Below the pieces are notes generated by a model. That model had not been told where the DNA came from, made no database searches, and worked only from the letters and a program-made list of their open reading frames with translations. Below, piece by piece: positions 1 through 9,526 of a stretch of 64,000 nucleotides of DNA (positions are counted from its first letter, which is position 1; each line of letters starts with the position of its first letter). The position numbers were made by a program, and so were the translations under genes. The stretch comes from Paenibacillus shirakamiensis (GTDB lineage: Bacteria > Bacillota > Bacilli > Paenibacillales > Paenibacillaceae), in NCBI RefSeq assembly GCF_017874255.1, contig NZ_JAGGLD010000001.1, positions 1,116,001 through 1,180,000 of the forward strand, in the 5' to 3' direction.

Positions 1-2
1 CA

Positions 3-386
3 TCACACCGTTGTGGAATGCAGTTCTTGATAATCCTCCGTTACGATGCGATTATGCTCGTCCATGATGACAACATGCGGACGATATGTGCGGGCTACCG
101 CTTCTTCCATCAGAGCATAAGAAATAATAATGACAAGATCTCCCGGCTGTACTAGTCTTGCAGCGGCGCCATTTAAGCACACCACACCTGAGCCTCTAGG
201 GCCAGTAATGACATAAGTCTCTAGTCTAGCTCCGTTATTTATATTGACCACTTGCACTTTCTCATTCTCCAATATGTTGGAGGCATCCAAAATGTCCTGA
301 TCGATCGTTATGCTTCCTACGTAATTCAGATTGGCTTCCGTTACAACAGCACGATGAATTTTAGACTTATGCATCTCTCTAAACAT
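3..386 (-). CDS. panD: Aspartate 1-decarboxylase (PanD)
   Basis: Makes beta-alanine from L-aspartate for pantothenate and coenzyme A synthesis in the cytoplasm. The 127-residue protein has the usual length. It carries the self-processing site Tyr22-Val-Gly24-Ser25: cleavage between Gly24 and Ser25 yields the pyruvoyl cofactor. The N-terminal [17 protein letters not shown] stretch and the later [12 protein letters not shown] and IISYALM blocks are typical of the family. The ORF is complete, with its stop at the window edge. In Bacillales panD usually follows panB and panC, but no partner lies upstream of it here, so any panBC would be outside the window or elsewhere. The next 440 bases upstream are non-coding. 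Confidence 0.96.
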   Translation of the reverse strand: MFREMHKSKIHRAVVTEANLNYVGSITIDQDILDASNILENEKVQVVNINNGARLETYVITGPRGSGVVCLNGAAARLVQPGDLVIIISYALMEEAVARTYRPHVVIMDEHNRIVTEDYQELHSTTV

Positions 387-826
387 GAATACACGCTCCT
401 CGTGGAGTAGTTTGTGAGAATAAACATAGATATTGTCTTATAAGAGGCTGAGGGCAAGTCTTGATGATGAGGGTGATTAAGGAATATACATGGATGATGT
501 GGATTCAAGCTGATTGGATAAGCGAATTACTAAGGGAAGAGGTTGTACTAGTAAGGCAGGGTTACATAATGTGCGAATTCTAGTTAGTTGCAAATCTAAC
601 TACAGAATCAAAAAACGTGGTTTGTACAACGCAGAAACTTGTTCAATCGCTTTAGCGCTGTGAAGGAGGAAGTACAATTGTGTGATCAAGTGTAGCGGTA
701 ATGAGTTAAAGTATTTTGTCGGAAAATAGCAATTAACTTACCCTTATAGTAGAGGTAAACCTTTACTTAAGATAGGGCGACAATCTTATAATACAGGGAT
801 AAATTCTTTTAATATTGTGCTGGGAA
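387..826. other. Non-coding gap between panD and the glycosyltransferase gene
   Basis: No convincing gene is visible in about 440 bases. It contains the panD leader. A small inverted repeat, TAGTTAG and CTAACTA around an 8-base loop, lies at 581-602. The repeat has no T-run after it on either strand, so it is not an obvious terminator. The stretch could hold a regulatory RNA or a decayed gene, but nothing in the sequence supports either. Confidence 0.4.
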
Positions 827-1903
827 CTACCATAAATTAAGGGCATGATGCAGAAAAACATGGCCTTTTTTGCTGAAACTCAGCAGCTTGACATACAAAA
901 ATAAATTAAAAATAGTTATTTTATATCGTAGCGATTGTCGGCAATAATACAGTGCTGTGTTGCGGTCGTAACGGTTGAGATAACTCAGTGTAAAATATTT
1001 ACTAGAAATGCCCATGTCAATATATGAAAGCTGTTTCGATTTTTTACTAATCGAACTAGACTGAATTACCATATTACGAATATGCTCGCGCACCTTAATT
1101 GATTTGAAGCTTAGTCCTTCAATCTTCTTATAGATGTCTTGGTTAAGATGAATGGTATCGGGATCAAGTTGCCAGCGGTCGCAGAAAAAGTAAAGGCTAT
1201 CGGGTGACTCTCGATATATGGAATGAGGTTTGGTTTGCAGTGCAATTCGGTAGTTGTCAAAAAAACGAAGCAAATAGGTTGTATCCTCTCCGAGATAGAA
1301 TTGTTCGTTAATTAGTCCCACTTCGTCTAGAAGCCTTTTACGAAATACCATCGTATTCAGTTGGAAAAAGTTTCTCGTATGTGATAAGAAAGCCTCAAAT
1401 AACCCTTTCTCAAAAATAATTGTTGCTCCATCCTCCGCCGTTCCGAATGTAGCGCCCATCGATTGTAGCAAATTCCGTTCAATCGGACGATCGAAATTAT
1501 AGGATATTGTTTCCCCATGCTGCTCCACCCAAAGCGCAAAACTGATCTCCGCATTCGTCAGCACATGCGTCCTTAGGCTATCACTCAAATGATTAGGATA
1601 CCATTCGTCATCGGAATCAAGAAACGCTAAATATTCGCCTTTCGCCGCCAGCATGCCCGTGTTCCGTGCACCACCTGGGCCTTTTTCTCGTTCGTTGCAT
1701 ACATAATGAATTCGCAACTCCCGAGTAGTCCATTCCTTAATCATCTCTTTCGTGTGGTCCGTACTTCGATCGTCAACGACGATCAACTCCCAATTAGCGT
1801 AGGACTGACGCAGTATGGACTCGATTGCACCAGAAATGATATGCGCTCGATTATAAGTAGGCATGACAATACTTATCAATGGCTCCAATGGTTTCAACTC
1901 CAA
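827..1903 (-). CDS. Family 2 glycosyltransferase
   Basis: A cytoplasmic GT-A fold transferase that moves a sugar from a nucleotide-sugar donor to an unknown acceptor. The N-terminus is the classic GT2 opening: a beta strand with the motif MPTYNRAHIISGAIESIL, then VVDDRSTDHT. The donor/metal motif follows as FLDSDDEW, near residue 95. The C-terminal 150 residues are poorly conserved and have no clear membrane segments. The start is a TTG about ten bases after AAGGA. The gene stands alone, with non-coding gaps on both sides, and is not inside a polysaccharide cluster, so its product (cell-wall polymer, spore coat or glycoprotein sugar) cannot be named. Confidence 0.85.
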   Translation of the reverse strand: MELKPLEPLISIVMPTYNRAHIISGAIESILRQSYANWELIVVDDRSTDHTKEMIKEWTTRELRIHYVCNEREKGPGGARNTGMLAAKGEYLAFLDSDDEWYPNHLSDSLRTHVLTNAEISFALWVEQHGETISYNFDRPIERNLLQSMGATFGTAEDGATIIFEKGLFEAFLSHTRNFFQLNTMVFRKRLLDEVGLINEQFYLGEDTTYLLRFFDNYRIALQTKPHSIYRESPDSLYFFCDRWQLDPDTIHLNQDIYKKIEGLSFKSIKVREHIRNMVIQSSSISKKSKQLSYIDMGISSKYFTLSYLNRYDRNTALYYCRQSLRYKITIFNLFLYVKLLSFSKKGHVFLHHALNLW

Positions 1904-2498
1904 TCTTTTTAAATCCTTAAATCATCGTCAGTGTAAATGCGATAGCAGAAATTCGTCAAGAGTAATCTCTTAGTAAGGATTTAAAAGGCATGTAAATATA
2001 GAGAAAATATATACGCTAAATGCGTAAAAAAACTATAAAAAACAATGATATTCTCTGTATTATGAAGCAATACCCAGTAAATCTGCGATGACTTATGTCA
2101 CAAATTCATTGGTGAACCTATAGCAAGGAATATGCCCTTTTTACAGGAATGGTTAACTTTACAGTCGATGCAACAAAGCTTAAGATACGGTCAAGATTAC
2201 TTCATGCCTTAGATTTGAATTGATCAAAAATCAATCTGAATGCTAAAAGACAGACCTAGGTTAAGTTTTACAAGAAAAAAGTTCACATTTAAGATCGAGA
2301 TCTTAGGACAAAAAGCTATCTATGAATAGCCTAATATTACGCTGAATGCCTTCAAAAGAAGAGCATCGGGGGAACCAACACGAACACAGATCTAATTGTG
2401 TTAAGGGGTGAATCCAGAATAAAAATATGCTGGTAGGACGGCTCTCTCGTCCGAATCCGACAGCTAACCTCGTAAGCGAAAAAGGGAGAAATTGAATC
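1904..2498. other. Long non-coding gap with one palindrome
   Basis: About 595 AT-rich bases with no supported gene. A near-perfect palindrome, TAAGATC and GATCTTA around GA, lies at 2290-2305. It is roughly 190 bases before the gene at 2499 and could be an operator for it. No promoter is clear enough to call. Confidence 0.35.
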
Positions 2499-2912
2499 AT
2501 GCTCGGACAAATAGCAGAAGCACTACCCGCTCTTAACAGCAGTGTGCAAGTCGTTCAAATCACGGAATTGGAACTCTTTATTTTGTCTATAGAGGAAAAA
2601 GGACATATATATTTCCAAGTCCAACTCATTCTAAATACAGATTATGGTGAACTATCAAGTGAAATGATTGGGCTCCAAACATCGGAGACACCCGTGGATT
2701 GGGTAAAGTGGTCCTGTTGCTTACGTAAAATTCTGTATGCTAGACAGCCTCGCGATCTGCAGTGGTTCGCATATCAGTTCCGCGAAGACAGTATTCATTC
2801 TCGATTACTCTTCTCCGCCCTGCAACAAATTACAGATCAAACCAGACATAATAATAGAGCTTCACGGAACAACTTGATGAATCAAGCTTCTCAGTATATC
2901 AATTTATTTTAG
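2499..2912 (+). CDS. Hypothetical protein, 137 residues
   Basis: Not recognised. The start is supported by GGGAG ten bases before the ATG. The protein is soluble, with no signal peptide or membrane segment. The first half looks like alternating beta strands (residues 15-60), and the second half is helical and rich in Arg, Gln and Asn. There are adjacent cysteines in the stretch WVKWSCCLRKIL. It stands alone between a long gap and a convergent nickel permease gene. A small hairpin (ATCAGAT/ATCTGAT, 2922-2941) and a stronger terminator-like hairpin at 3031-3071 follow. Translation signals and length favour a real gene, but the role is unknown. Confidence 0.55.
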   Translation: MLGQIAEALPALNSSVQVVQITELELFILSIEEKGHIYFQVQLILNTDYGELSSEMIGLQTSETPVDWVKWSCCLRKILYARQPRDLQWFAYQFREDSIHSRLLFSALQQITDQTRHNNRASRNNLMNQASQYINLF

Positions 2913-3030
2913 GATTTTTATATCAGATTGTACGATCTGATCTTATACGTGCTGACCAATATCCAAAAGTATATAAAGGACAGATTCGGATGGGAGAGCC
3001 AACTTCATCCATATTTTGATAGACACTCAT

Positions 3031-3071
3031 AACAAGAAAAAGAGGCCTTTGGAGCGCCTCTTCTTCTTGTT
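3031..3071. terminator. Bidirectional terminator between the unknown gene and the nickel permease
   Basis: Two 16-base arms (3031-3046 and 3056-3071) pair with a single mismatch around a 9-base loop. The A-rich left arm gives a U-rich end on the minus strand, so it fits the end of the nickel permease gene. It can also stop the plus-strand gene that converges on it. Confidence 0.7.
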
Positions 3072-3152
3072 GCGAAATAGTAGTAATTTAATTGATTGAA
3101 ATTTAATACTAAAATGAGCTATGAACTAGTATATTACCGGTTAAAGTTCATA

Positions 3153-4154
3153 TTATTTTACATGATAGCGCTCTTCAATCTTGAAGTATTTCCATATAAA
3201 AACGGCTATACCCCAAATCAACAAAAAGGCTACGACTAAGAAATATCCTAAATTCCCGAAGTCGATCGACGCAATAACATCCCAGAATCCCCCCGATAGG
3301 TGAAGTTTATCTGTTGTTATTTGAGCCAATTCAACAACGCCAACAGCTAGTGCTGCAATGACAGAAATCGCAGTAACTATCATATTATAATAGACTTTTC
3401 GAATGGGTCTATCGTTTGCCCAAGCATAACTTTGTGTCATCATCATACCATCAAGCGTATCGAACAAACTCATTCCTGCCGCGAATAATAACGGTAGGGC
3501 AATGATTCCGAGGACTGGGAAATGGTTGTTCGCTGCACCAGCAGACATGGTTAATAATGATATTTCAGTGGCTGTATCGAATCCTAGTCCAAATAGAAAA
3601 CCTATCGGATAAATATGCCAACTTTTTGTTACTAATTTAAAAAATGAGCCCAAATAACGTGTGAAAAAACCTTTCGCTTCGAACATTTTCTCAAGTTCAG
3701 ATTCACTTACTCGTTCTTCCTTCATTTTACGGAACATAGACCATAGTTGAATAAATAACATTAAATTTAAGATAGCTAAAAAGACTAGAAACACGCCTGA
3801 TACTGTTACTCCAATAATACCACCTATTTTTTGCATCTTAGGCATGTATTCAGCAACAAACTTAACAGAGATTGCTGTTAACACTGCCAATAAGAAAACC
3901 ACAGTAGAATGTCCTAATGAGAAAAAGAATCCTACTCCTCTAGAATCTTTCTTTTGGGCAATTAATTTACGGATGGTATTATCCACAGCAGCAATATGAT
4001 CAATATCGAATGCATGGCGAAGACCAAAGGCATATGCAGCAATCCCCATACCCACAAAAGATGGATGTGTAGGAATTACCGTTAGTAAAGCAAAAATTCC
4101 AAGCACATGAATGATCAAGACTATTAACATATAACGATTCCATATATATTTCAT
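3153..4154 (-). CDS. Nickel/cobalt permease, NiCoT family
   Basis: A multi-span membrane permease that brings Ni2+ (possibly Co2+) into the cell, here most likely for urease. It has about eight hydrophobic segments and the NiCoT signature His-X4-Asp-His in RHAFDIDHIAAVDN near residue 50. The other family motifs are LGHSTVVF, LGFDTATEI and FDTLDGMMM. The start at 4154 is chosen because AAAGG lies about eight bases ahead; an upstream in-frame codon at 4178 has no such site. The gene follows ureD on the same strand but is separated by a terminator-like hairpin at 4274-4302, so it may be transcribed partly or wholly on its own. Confidence 0.92.
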   Translation of the reverse strand: MKYIWNRYMLIVLIIHVLGIFALLTVIPTHPSFVGMGIAAYAFGLRHAFDIDHIAAVDNTIRKLIAQKKDSRGVGFFFSLGHSTVVFLLAVLTAISVKFVAEYMPKMQKIGGIIGVTVSGVFLVFLAILNLMLFIQLWSMFRKMKEERVSESELEKMFEAKGFFTRYLGSFFKLVTKSWHIYPIGFLFGLGFDTATEISLLTMSAGAANNHFPVLGIIALPLLFAAGMSLFDTLDGMMMTQSYAWANDRPIRKVYYNMIVTAISVIAALAVGVVELAQITTDKLHLSGGFWDVIASIDFGNLGYFLVVAFLLIWGIAVFIWKYFKIEERYHVK

Positions 4155-4273
4155 TCGATCTACCTTTCGTCTTTTCAATTGTCCAATTTAACTTCCGCCC
4201 TCAAATATTGTATCTGCAGATGTCTACAAATATACCTCTCTACTCATAGCTCTAATATTCCGCACTCTAATAA

Positions 4274-4302
4274 AACCCGGCAATCATTACGATTGCTGGG
4301 TT
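4274..4302 (-). terminator. Terminator after the urease operon
   Basis: A 12-base stem with one G-T pair, AACCCGGCAATC against GATTGCTGGGTT, around a 5-base loop. It is read on the minus strand just after the ureD stop and is followed by a short T-rich tail (TTTTATTAG). It separates ureD from the nickel permease gene. Confidence 0.72.
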
Positions 4303-4309
4303 GTCGGCA

Positions 4310-5134
4310 TTAATATTTTCTTAAAAAAGAAGGTGTGGTATTAAAAAAATGTTGATTAATGATATGGTGACATGTTGTCTGAATTCTTTCTATGGTTTGA
4401 GTCGAATTGGCTAGTATTCTTATGATAATTCCAGCCACAGGAAGAAAGGACAGTCCTACTTTATACTCTGTCGTATCTTCACGAATGGCTTGATACAGCT
4501 GATCAAGAAGTTCATGACTCGCTTGTTCTCCAACCACCACCATCGATCCCAAATGAGAATAGCCCTCCATGAACCCCAGAGAATTCATAGTTTGTGAAGT
4601 CGGATTCAATTTAATATGATCATACATGACCAGTTCATCTTCAATATAAATTTCAGTGATTAATTGGAGTAGATCATAACTAAACTTTGCCCCTTCTGGA
4701 GACCAACCGGAGGTAATAATATCTGAATACAGAAACGTAGCTCCCGTCTCCATCTTCACTACCGTTTTTTGCTTGTATCTTGCACGTGCATAACCAATAA
4801 GCGGATCAGTTATATACTCAAGATAGCTACCCTTCTTAAGGGTAATTTCTGTCTCCTGATATGCAGGATTCGTCGGTGTTTTGTATATTTTAGTAGCCGA
4901 TTGTGTAGTTAAGGTTAGACGGGCTTGCTCTCTAAGTGCAATTTTCATCTGATAACGATCCCCGTCTAAATAACCTCCACCTGGATTCAGTATATAGTAA
5001 CAGGCTTGTCCAGAATCGTCGTGATAGATAGGACGCATCACTTTGAAAGCCCCTTGGAAATACACATTCTTGGCGACAGTTTTTCCGTTTCGTTCTTCAG
5101 CTTCTAATCGCAGAATCCCTGTCCAGTCCTTCAT
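4310..5134 (-). CDS. ureD: Urease accessory protein UreD (UreH)
   Basis: Scaffold protein that binds apo-urease and, with UreF and UreG, guides nickel into the active site. The 274-residue length matches the family. Recognisable UreD blocks are LNPGGGYLDGDRY, the TQSATKIYKT stretch around residue 95, and a later SPEGAKFSYD segment. The protein has no signal peptide and acts in the cytoplasm. It starts one base after the ureG stop, so the two are translationally coupled. It is the last maturation gene of the ureABCEFGD series and is followed by the operon terminator. Confidence 0.95.
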   Translation of the reverse strand: MKDWTGILRLEAEERNGKTVAKNVYFQGAFKVMRPIYHDDSGQACYYILNPGGGYLDGDRYQMKIALREQARLTLTTQSATKIYKTPTNPAYQETEITLKKGSYLEYITDPLIGYARARYKQKTVVKMETGATFLYSDIITSGWSPEGAKFSYDLLQLITEIYIEDELVMYDHIKLNPTSQTMNSLGFMEGYSHLGSMVVVGEQASHELLDQLYQAIREDTTEYKVGLSFLPVAGIIIRILANSTQTIERIQTTCHHIINQHFFNTTPSFLRKY

Positions 5135-5135
5135 T

Positions 5136-5753
5136 CTATTCCAATCCCTTTAAGAACGCATTCTCTTTAATCCAGTCGATGACTTGATCAAGACCCGTAT
5201 TATCTTTTAAGTTTGTGAATACAAACGGTTTATTTCCACGGAATATTTTCGTATCCGATTCCATAACTTCCAGGCTTGCTCCTACATAAGGTGCTAGATC
5301 TATTTTATTGATAATAAATAAATCCGATTTAATCATCCCTTGTCCACCTTTACGTGGGATTTTCTCCCCTTGGGCAACATCGATAATATAAATAGAGAAA
5401 TCAACCAGCTCAGGACTGAAGGTAGCTGCAAGGTTATCGCCGCCGCTCTCCACAAAAATAAGCTCAACATCAGGATGCTTTTCTTTCAATTCATCAATAG
5501 CAGCAAAGTTCATGGAAGCATCTTCACGAATTGCGGTATGAGGGCATCCCCCTGTTTCCACGCCAATAATCCGATCCGCTGGCAATACACCATTAGCCAT
5601 CAGAAATTTGGCATCTTCTTTGGTATAAATATCATTCGTTACAACAGCCATGCTGATTTGTCCCTCTAAATGCCGAGTCAATTTCTCTACAAGCATGGTC
5701 TTCCCTGCTCCAACAGGACCTCCGACTCCAATTCTAATAGGTTCCATATACAT
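5136..5753 (-). CDS. ureG: Urease accessory GTPase UreG
   Basis: SIMIBI-class GTPase whose GTP hydrolysis drives nickel delivery to urease. The P-loop [17 protein letters not shown] lies at residues 8-24. The metal-binding Cys-Pro-His motif is in [15 protein letters not shown], with a conserved FVESGGDN block and the guanine motif NKID after it. The 205-residue length is normal. Two ATG codons lie close together at the start (MYMEP); either would give a working protein. It sits 19 bases after ureF and 1 base before ureD in the operon. Confidence 0.97.
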   Translation of the reverse strand: MYMEPIRIGVGGPVGAGKTMLVEKLTRHLEGQISMAVVTNDIYTKEDAKFLMANGVLPADRIIGVETGGCPHTAIREDASMNFAAIDELKEKHPDVELIFVESGGDNLAATFSPELVDFSIYIIDVAQGEKIPRKGGQGMIKSDLFIINKIDLAPYVGASLEVMESDTKIFRGNKPFVFTNLKDNTGLDQVIDWIKENAFLKGLE

Positions 5754-5772
5754 ACACTTCTTTCTTTGTTAT

Positions 5773-6471
5773 TTAGGACATGAAAATCCGAATGTGTACA
5801 CGTTCATGTCTCATCTGGGACATTTCCAGCCCTGGTGAAATAATTCCGAAATCCTCTTCATCCAGACTCAGAATTTTGTCCGTTGCTTCCGTTAATACAC
5901 CCTGAAATTGTTGAATGACAAGTTGACCTGCTGTCTGACCTAAAGGAATAGCGCGGACGGCATTTTGCGCGAGGCTCGAGATAACAGAATATAAGTAATA
6001 TAGAATCGTTGTTGACCTAGCAACTCCGAGATGGTGCCCAATTATAGTAAAGACAATCGCAGGATGTCCAAAGCTCTGCTTCTGTTTAATCCGTTCCCTA
6101 TATTGAGAGAGTATAGGTACATCGTATAATGAACTAACTAGATTTAACATCCGATCGCCCATTTTTTGTGTGCCTTCTCTCGTTTCCCGGGGCAAATTTT
6201 GTACAGTTAGCATCCGATCCAGCTTCCATATCTTATCTAAATCGCCTTCCTCTAAGGCATCAAATATTATTCGAGAAGCAAGTCCATCGGAATGGACAAG
6301 CTGCTCATGAACATACACATGAAGCCACTTGGAAAGTGTCACTTGATCATGCACTTGATCTTCTTGAATATAACTTTCAAGTCCATAAGAGTGACTAAAA
6401 GCCCCCGTTGGAAAGTTCGTATCACACAGCTGAAATAAGGAAAGCGTATTATTATTCATGGCTGTGGCCAA
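5773..6471 (-). CDS. ureF: Urease accessory protein UreF
   Basis: All-helical maturation protein that joins UreD and UreG on apo-urease and gates GTP hydrolysis. The family opening [22 protein letters not shown] is present near residue 17, as are [10 protein letters not shown] near residue 185 and a C-terminal end typical of UreF. The reading frame overlaps the end of ureE by 20 bases when the TTG at 6471 is used. An internal ATG at 6459 is the alternative start, and neither has a strong ribosome site, so coupling to ureE translation is likely. Confidence 0.95.
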   Translation of the reverse strand: MATAMNNNTLSLFQLCDTNFPTGAFSHSYGLESYIQEDQVHDQVTLSKWLHVYVHEQLVHSDGLASRIIFDALEEGDLDKIWKLDRMLTVQNLPRETREGTQKMGDRMLNLVSSLYDVPILSQYRERIKQKQSFGHPAIVFTIIGHHLGVARSTTILYYLYSVISSLAQNAVRAIPLGQTAGQLVIQQFQGVLTEATDKILSLDEEDFGIISPGLEMSQMRHERVHIRIFMS

Positions 6472-6907
6472 TGTGACGAAATGCCTGCTTTACTTTCCTC
6501 TCTTCCCGTGCAAAAGGGATATTCAGTTGTTTCAGTAAATCTTCCACTAAGTAGTCGTACTGAACCAGCATCTCCTCATTTTCAAATTGGGCAGGCAAAT
6601 GGCGATTCCCCAATTGATGAGCGATGGTCCCCATTTCTTTCAGACTGCGCGGACTAATTACGAGTAAGTCATCAGACAAAACATCAATCATAATGATATT
6701 TGTATCATCGATGAATAGAATATCTCCGGCCACAAGATCACGCTGATCTTTCAGACGAATACCGATTTCTTTGCCATGATCTGTTTTGACTCTCTGAATT
6801 CGCTTTACTAAATCAGCACTGTCTAGATACACTTTTTCCATATGACGTTTTTCGACTTCATCTTTATGCAAGCTGTCAATATGGGTTACAATTTTCTCAA
6901 TAATCAT
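6452..6907 (-). CDS. ureE: Urease accessory nickel chaperone UreE
   Basis: Dimeric nickel metallochaperone that hands Ni2+ to UreG. The 151-residue protein has the N-terminal peptide-binding domain with the motif [12 protein letters not shown] and a C-terminal metal domain. Its tail ends in HIGHSHE, a short histidine tail rather than the long His-rich tail of enterobacterial UreE. It follows ureC by nine bases and overlaps ureF. Function is clear from sequence and position. Confidence 0.95.
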   Translation of the reverse strand: MIIEKIVTHIDSLHKDEVEKRHMEKVYLDSADLVKRIQRVKTDHGKEIGIRLKDQRDLVAGDILFIDDTNIIMIDVLSDDLLVISPRSLKEMGTIAHQLGNRHLPAQFENEEMLVQYDYLVEDLLKQLNIPFAREERKVKQAFRHIGHSHE

Positions 6908-6916
6908 GGTTTCACC

Positions 6917-8629
6917 TCAAAATAGGAAGTATCGTTGACCCATCGGTACTACATCGACAGGATCACAAGTTATTAATTGTCCATTCACTCTAACCTCGTA
7001 AGTTTGCGGATCCACCGTAATTTCTGGAGTTTCAGCATTAAGCTTCATGTCTTTTTTAGTTAATTTGCGTATACCACGAACGGGAAGAATGATTTTCTCT
7101 AAGCCTAACTGTTCATGAACTTTGTTATCGAAGGCGACCTGAGAAATAAAAGTTGCAGAGGTTTTGTAAAGTGCTTTTCCATATTGTGCATACATCGGAC
7201 GATAGATGACAGGCTGTGGTGTTGGTATAGAAGCATTGGCATCACCCATGATGCCTTGAACGACCATGCCATTCTTAATAATCATTTCAGGCTTTACTCC
7301 GAAGAAGGCAGGCTGCCAAAGGACAAGGTCAGCCATTTTTCCAATTTCAATGGAACCTACATATTCTGAGATTCCATGCGTAATCGCTGGATTAATTGTA
7401 TATTTAGCCACATAGCGTTTTGCACGATGATTATCAGAAAATTCATGATCACCTTCCATCGTACCTCGTTGTTTTTTCATTTTGTCAGCCGTTTGCCATG
7501 TTCGTAAAATAACCTCACCAATTCGTCCCATAGCCTGTGCATCCGAACTAACCATACTGAATACACCCATGTCTTGAAGTACATCCTCTGCCGCAATCGT
7601 TTCGCGCCGAATTCGTGAGTCTGCAAAAGCAAGATCTTCAGGAATAGAAGGATTTAGATGGTGACACACCATCAACATATCCAAATGTTCATCTATTGTG
7701 TTCACCGTATAAGGCAACGTGGGATTGGTAGAGGAAGGAAGAACATTCATATAACTGGCTGATCTAATTAAATCTGGAGCATGTCCCCCGCCCGCACCTT
7801 CTGTATGGTACATATGAATAACGCGATCCTTAATAGCAGCCATCGTGTTCTCCATGAACCCGCCTTCATTCAAAGTATCCGCATGAACCGCCACTTGTAC
7901 ATCATACTTATCTGCTACCCGTAAGGCATGGTCAAGTGCTGATGCTGTAGCACCCCAGTCCTCGTGGACTTTCAGCCCAATGGCCCCTGCCCGCACTTGT
8001 TCCGCCAATGGCTCTTCCGCTGCTGCTTGTCCTTTTCCTGTAAAACCTATGTTCATGGGCATACCTTCCGCTGCTTCCAGCATGCGATGGATATTCCATT
8101 CTCCAGGAGAGACAGTAGTTGCTTTAGATCCCGCAGCGGGTCCAGTACCGCCACCAATAAGCGTAGTAAGACCAGAGGAAAGAGCCGTTTCTATCTGCCC
8201 AGGGTTGATAAAATGAACATGGCTGTCGATTCCGCCGGCAGTGACAATCCTACCTTCACCTGCAATAATCTCTGTAGAAGCTCCAATGACGATGTCCACA
8301 TTATCCATAACTAAAGGGTTACCAGCCTTACCGATTCCGGCAATCTGACCATCTCTAATCCCAATATCCGCTTTATAAATACCTGTGTAATCCAAAATAA
8401 TTGCATTCGTGATAACCACATCCGGGACGCCATCTGCACGAGTAATCAAAGGGTGTTGCCCCATCCCGTCACGAATTACTTTCCCGCCGCCAAATACAAC
8501 TTCGTCACCATATGTTGTATAATCTTTTTCGATTTGGATAATTAATTCAGTATCAGCAAGCCGAATAGAGTCCCCTGTTGTAGGTCCATACATTTGAGAA
8601 TACTGAGTTCGTGGCATCTTAAAACTCAT
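6917..8629 (-). CDS. ureC: Urease alpha subunit (catalytic)
   Basis: Catalytic subunit of urease, hydrolysing urea to ammonia and carbamate in the cytoplasm. Counting from the ATG at 8629, all nickel ligands fall at the positions known for Bacillales ureases. His137 and His139 lie in SHVHF, the carbamylated Lys220 in GLKVHEDWG, and His249 and His275 further on. The flap has Cys322-His323 in MVCHHLN. Length is 570 residues, as expected. This ATG overlaps the ureB stop as ATGA, which favours it over an upstream GTG three codons earlier. No key residue is missing, so the enzyme should be active if nickel is supplied. Confidence 0.98.
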   Translation of the reverse strand: MSFKMPRTQYSQMYGPTTGDSIRLADTELIIQIEKDYTTYGDEVVFGGGKVIRDGMGQHPLITRADGVPDVVITNAIILDYTGIYKADIGIRDGQIAGIGKAGNPLVMDNVDIVIGASTEIIAGEGRIVTAGGIDSHVHFINPGQIETALSSGLTTLIGGGTGPAAGSKATTVSPGEWNIHRMLEAAEGMPMNIGFTGKGQAAAEEPLAEQVRAGAIGLKVHEDWGATASALDHALRVADKYDVQVAVHADTLNEGGFMENTMAAIKDRVIHMYHTEGAGGGHAPDLIRSASYMNVLPSSTNPTLPYTVNTIDEHLDMLMVCHHLNPSIPEDLAFADSRIRRETIAAEDVLQDMGVFSMVSSDAQAMGRIGEVILRTWQTADKMKKQRGTMEGDHEFSDNHRAKRYVAKYTINPAITHGISEYVGSIEIGKMADLVLWQPAFFGVKPEMIIKNGMVVQGIMGDANASIPTPQPVIYRPMYAQYGKALYKTSATFISQVAFDNKVHEQLGLEKIILPVRGIRKLTKKDMKLNAETPEITVDPQTYEVRVNGQLITCDPVDVVPMGQRYFLF

Positions 8630-8949
8630 TGGGAGCACCCACTTTCTACGGATCCATCTGTTTTGTTATTAAATCCATAAACTCGGCGTTCTCCACCATA
8701 ACAAATCAATTCAACTTCTTTTTCATCACCAGGTTCAAAACGAACTGCAGCCCCAGCAGGAATATTTAAATGCTTCCCGAATCCGTCTTCACGATTGAAT
8801 TGGAGAGCTTCATTCACTTCGTAAAAATGAAAGTGAGAGCCTACTTGAACTGGACGATCTCCTGTATTTTTGACTGTAGTTTTTGAGGCCATTTTCCCAG
8901 CATTGCAAACGATATCTTCTTTCTTCAAAAAAATTTGACCAGGTATCAT
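8626..8949 (-). CDS. ureB: Urease beta subunit
   Basis: Structural subunit of the (alpha beta gamma)3 urease. At 107 residues it is a normal bacterial UreB, starting MIPGQIFL and containing [17 protein letters not shown] and the [16 protein letters not shown] block, both highly conserved. The start has AGGAGG nine bases upstream. Its stop codon overlaps the ureC start by the ATGA arrangement, so stoichiometric translation is likely. Confidence 0.97.
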   Translation of the reverse strand: MIPGQIFLKKEDIVCNAGKMASKTTVKNTGDRPVQVGSHFHFYEVNEALQFNREDGFGKHLNIPAGAAVRFEPGDEKEVELICYGGERRVYGFNNKTDGSVESGCSQ

Positions 8950-8971
8950 TCAAATATTCCTCCTCTACTAT

Positions 8972-9274
8972 TTATCTAATTGGACTATGCACGGTGACCA
9001 GTTTTGTTCCATCCGGAAAAGTCGCTTCGACCTGTATATCGTCAATCATCTCTGGAATCCCTTCCATCACATCTTCACGAGACAAAATGGTTGCTCCGTA
9101 TTCCATTAATTCTGCTACGGTTTTTCCATCCCTAGCACCTTCTAATACTTGATAGGTTATATAAGCAATGGCTTCAGGGTGATTCAGCTTAAGTCCTCTT
9201 GCTTTTCTTCGGTTAGCAAGATCAGCGGCAACTACAATCAATAGTTTGTCAACCTCACGCGGTAATAACTGCAC
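8972..9274 (-). CDS. ureA: Urease gamma subunit
   Basis: Smallest structural subunit of urease and first gene of the operon. The 100-residue protein starts [13 protein letters not shown] and contains [14 protein letters not shown] and LVTVHSPIR, which identify UreA. The start is a GTG seven bases after a perfect GGAGG. The operon promoter should lie in the AT-rich stretch 9275-9526, which is shared with the divergent urea channel gene. Confidence 0.97.
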   Translation of the reverse strand: MQLLPREVDKLLIVVAADLANRRKARGLKLNHPEAIAYITYQVLEGARDGKTVAELMEYGATILSREDVMEGIPEMIDDIQVEATFPDGTKLVTVHSPIR

Positions 9275-9374
9275 CGTTTAGCCTCCTTAGATTTCAAAAA
9301 ATTGGTTTTCAATTTCTGTTTAATTCCGCTGTTTTAAGCCACATCATAAGAAATACATTAAAATAAATTTGATA

Positions 9375-9420
9375 GCCTAAAATTTTTAATATATCATGAT
9401 TTACATATATAATTTTAGGC
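9375..9420. promoter_or_regulatory. Perfect inverted repeat between urease and urea channel genes
   Basis: GCCTAAAATT (9375-9384) and AATTTTAGGC (9411-9420) are perfect 10-base complements. They are centred 36 bases apart around an AT-rich core that holds the palindrome ATCATGAT. It lies midway between divergent ureA and the urea channel gene, so it is a candidate operator for both. It does not match the NikR consensus, nor a GlnR/TnrA site as I know it, so the regulator is unknown. Confidence 0.45.
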
Positions 9421-9526
9421 GTAAACTCATTTTTATATATATAATAAACAGAGTATACAAGTCAAATTTCTTCGTCGTTAATGAACTTGAGTAAACAAAC
9501 AACCATACCAAAATAAGGAGATCATT

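Noticed and set aside
837..872. Hairpin AAGGGCATG/CATGGCCTT near the end of the glycosyltransferase gene
   Set aside because: It lies inside the coding region, has a mismatch, and its T-run is on the wrong strand for that gene.
2303..2500. Minus-strand reading frame ahead of the 2499 gene
   Set aside because: It has no ribosome site, low-complexity composition, and covers the leader of the plus-strand gene.
9275..9526. A NikR or TnrA site in the urease promoter
   Set aside because: I looked for GTATGA...TCATAC and TGTNANA...TNACA patterns and found no convincing match; only the unassigned inverted repeat stands out.
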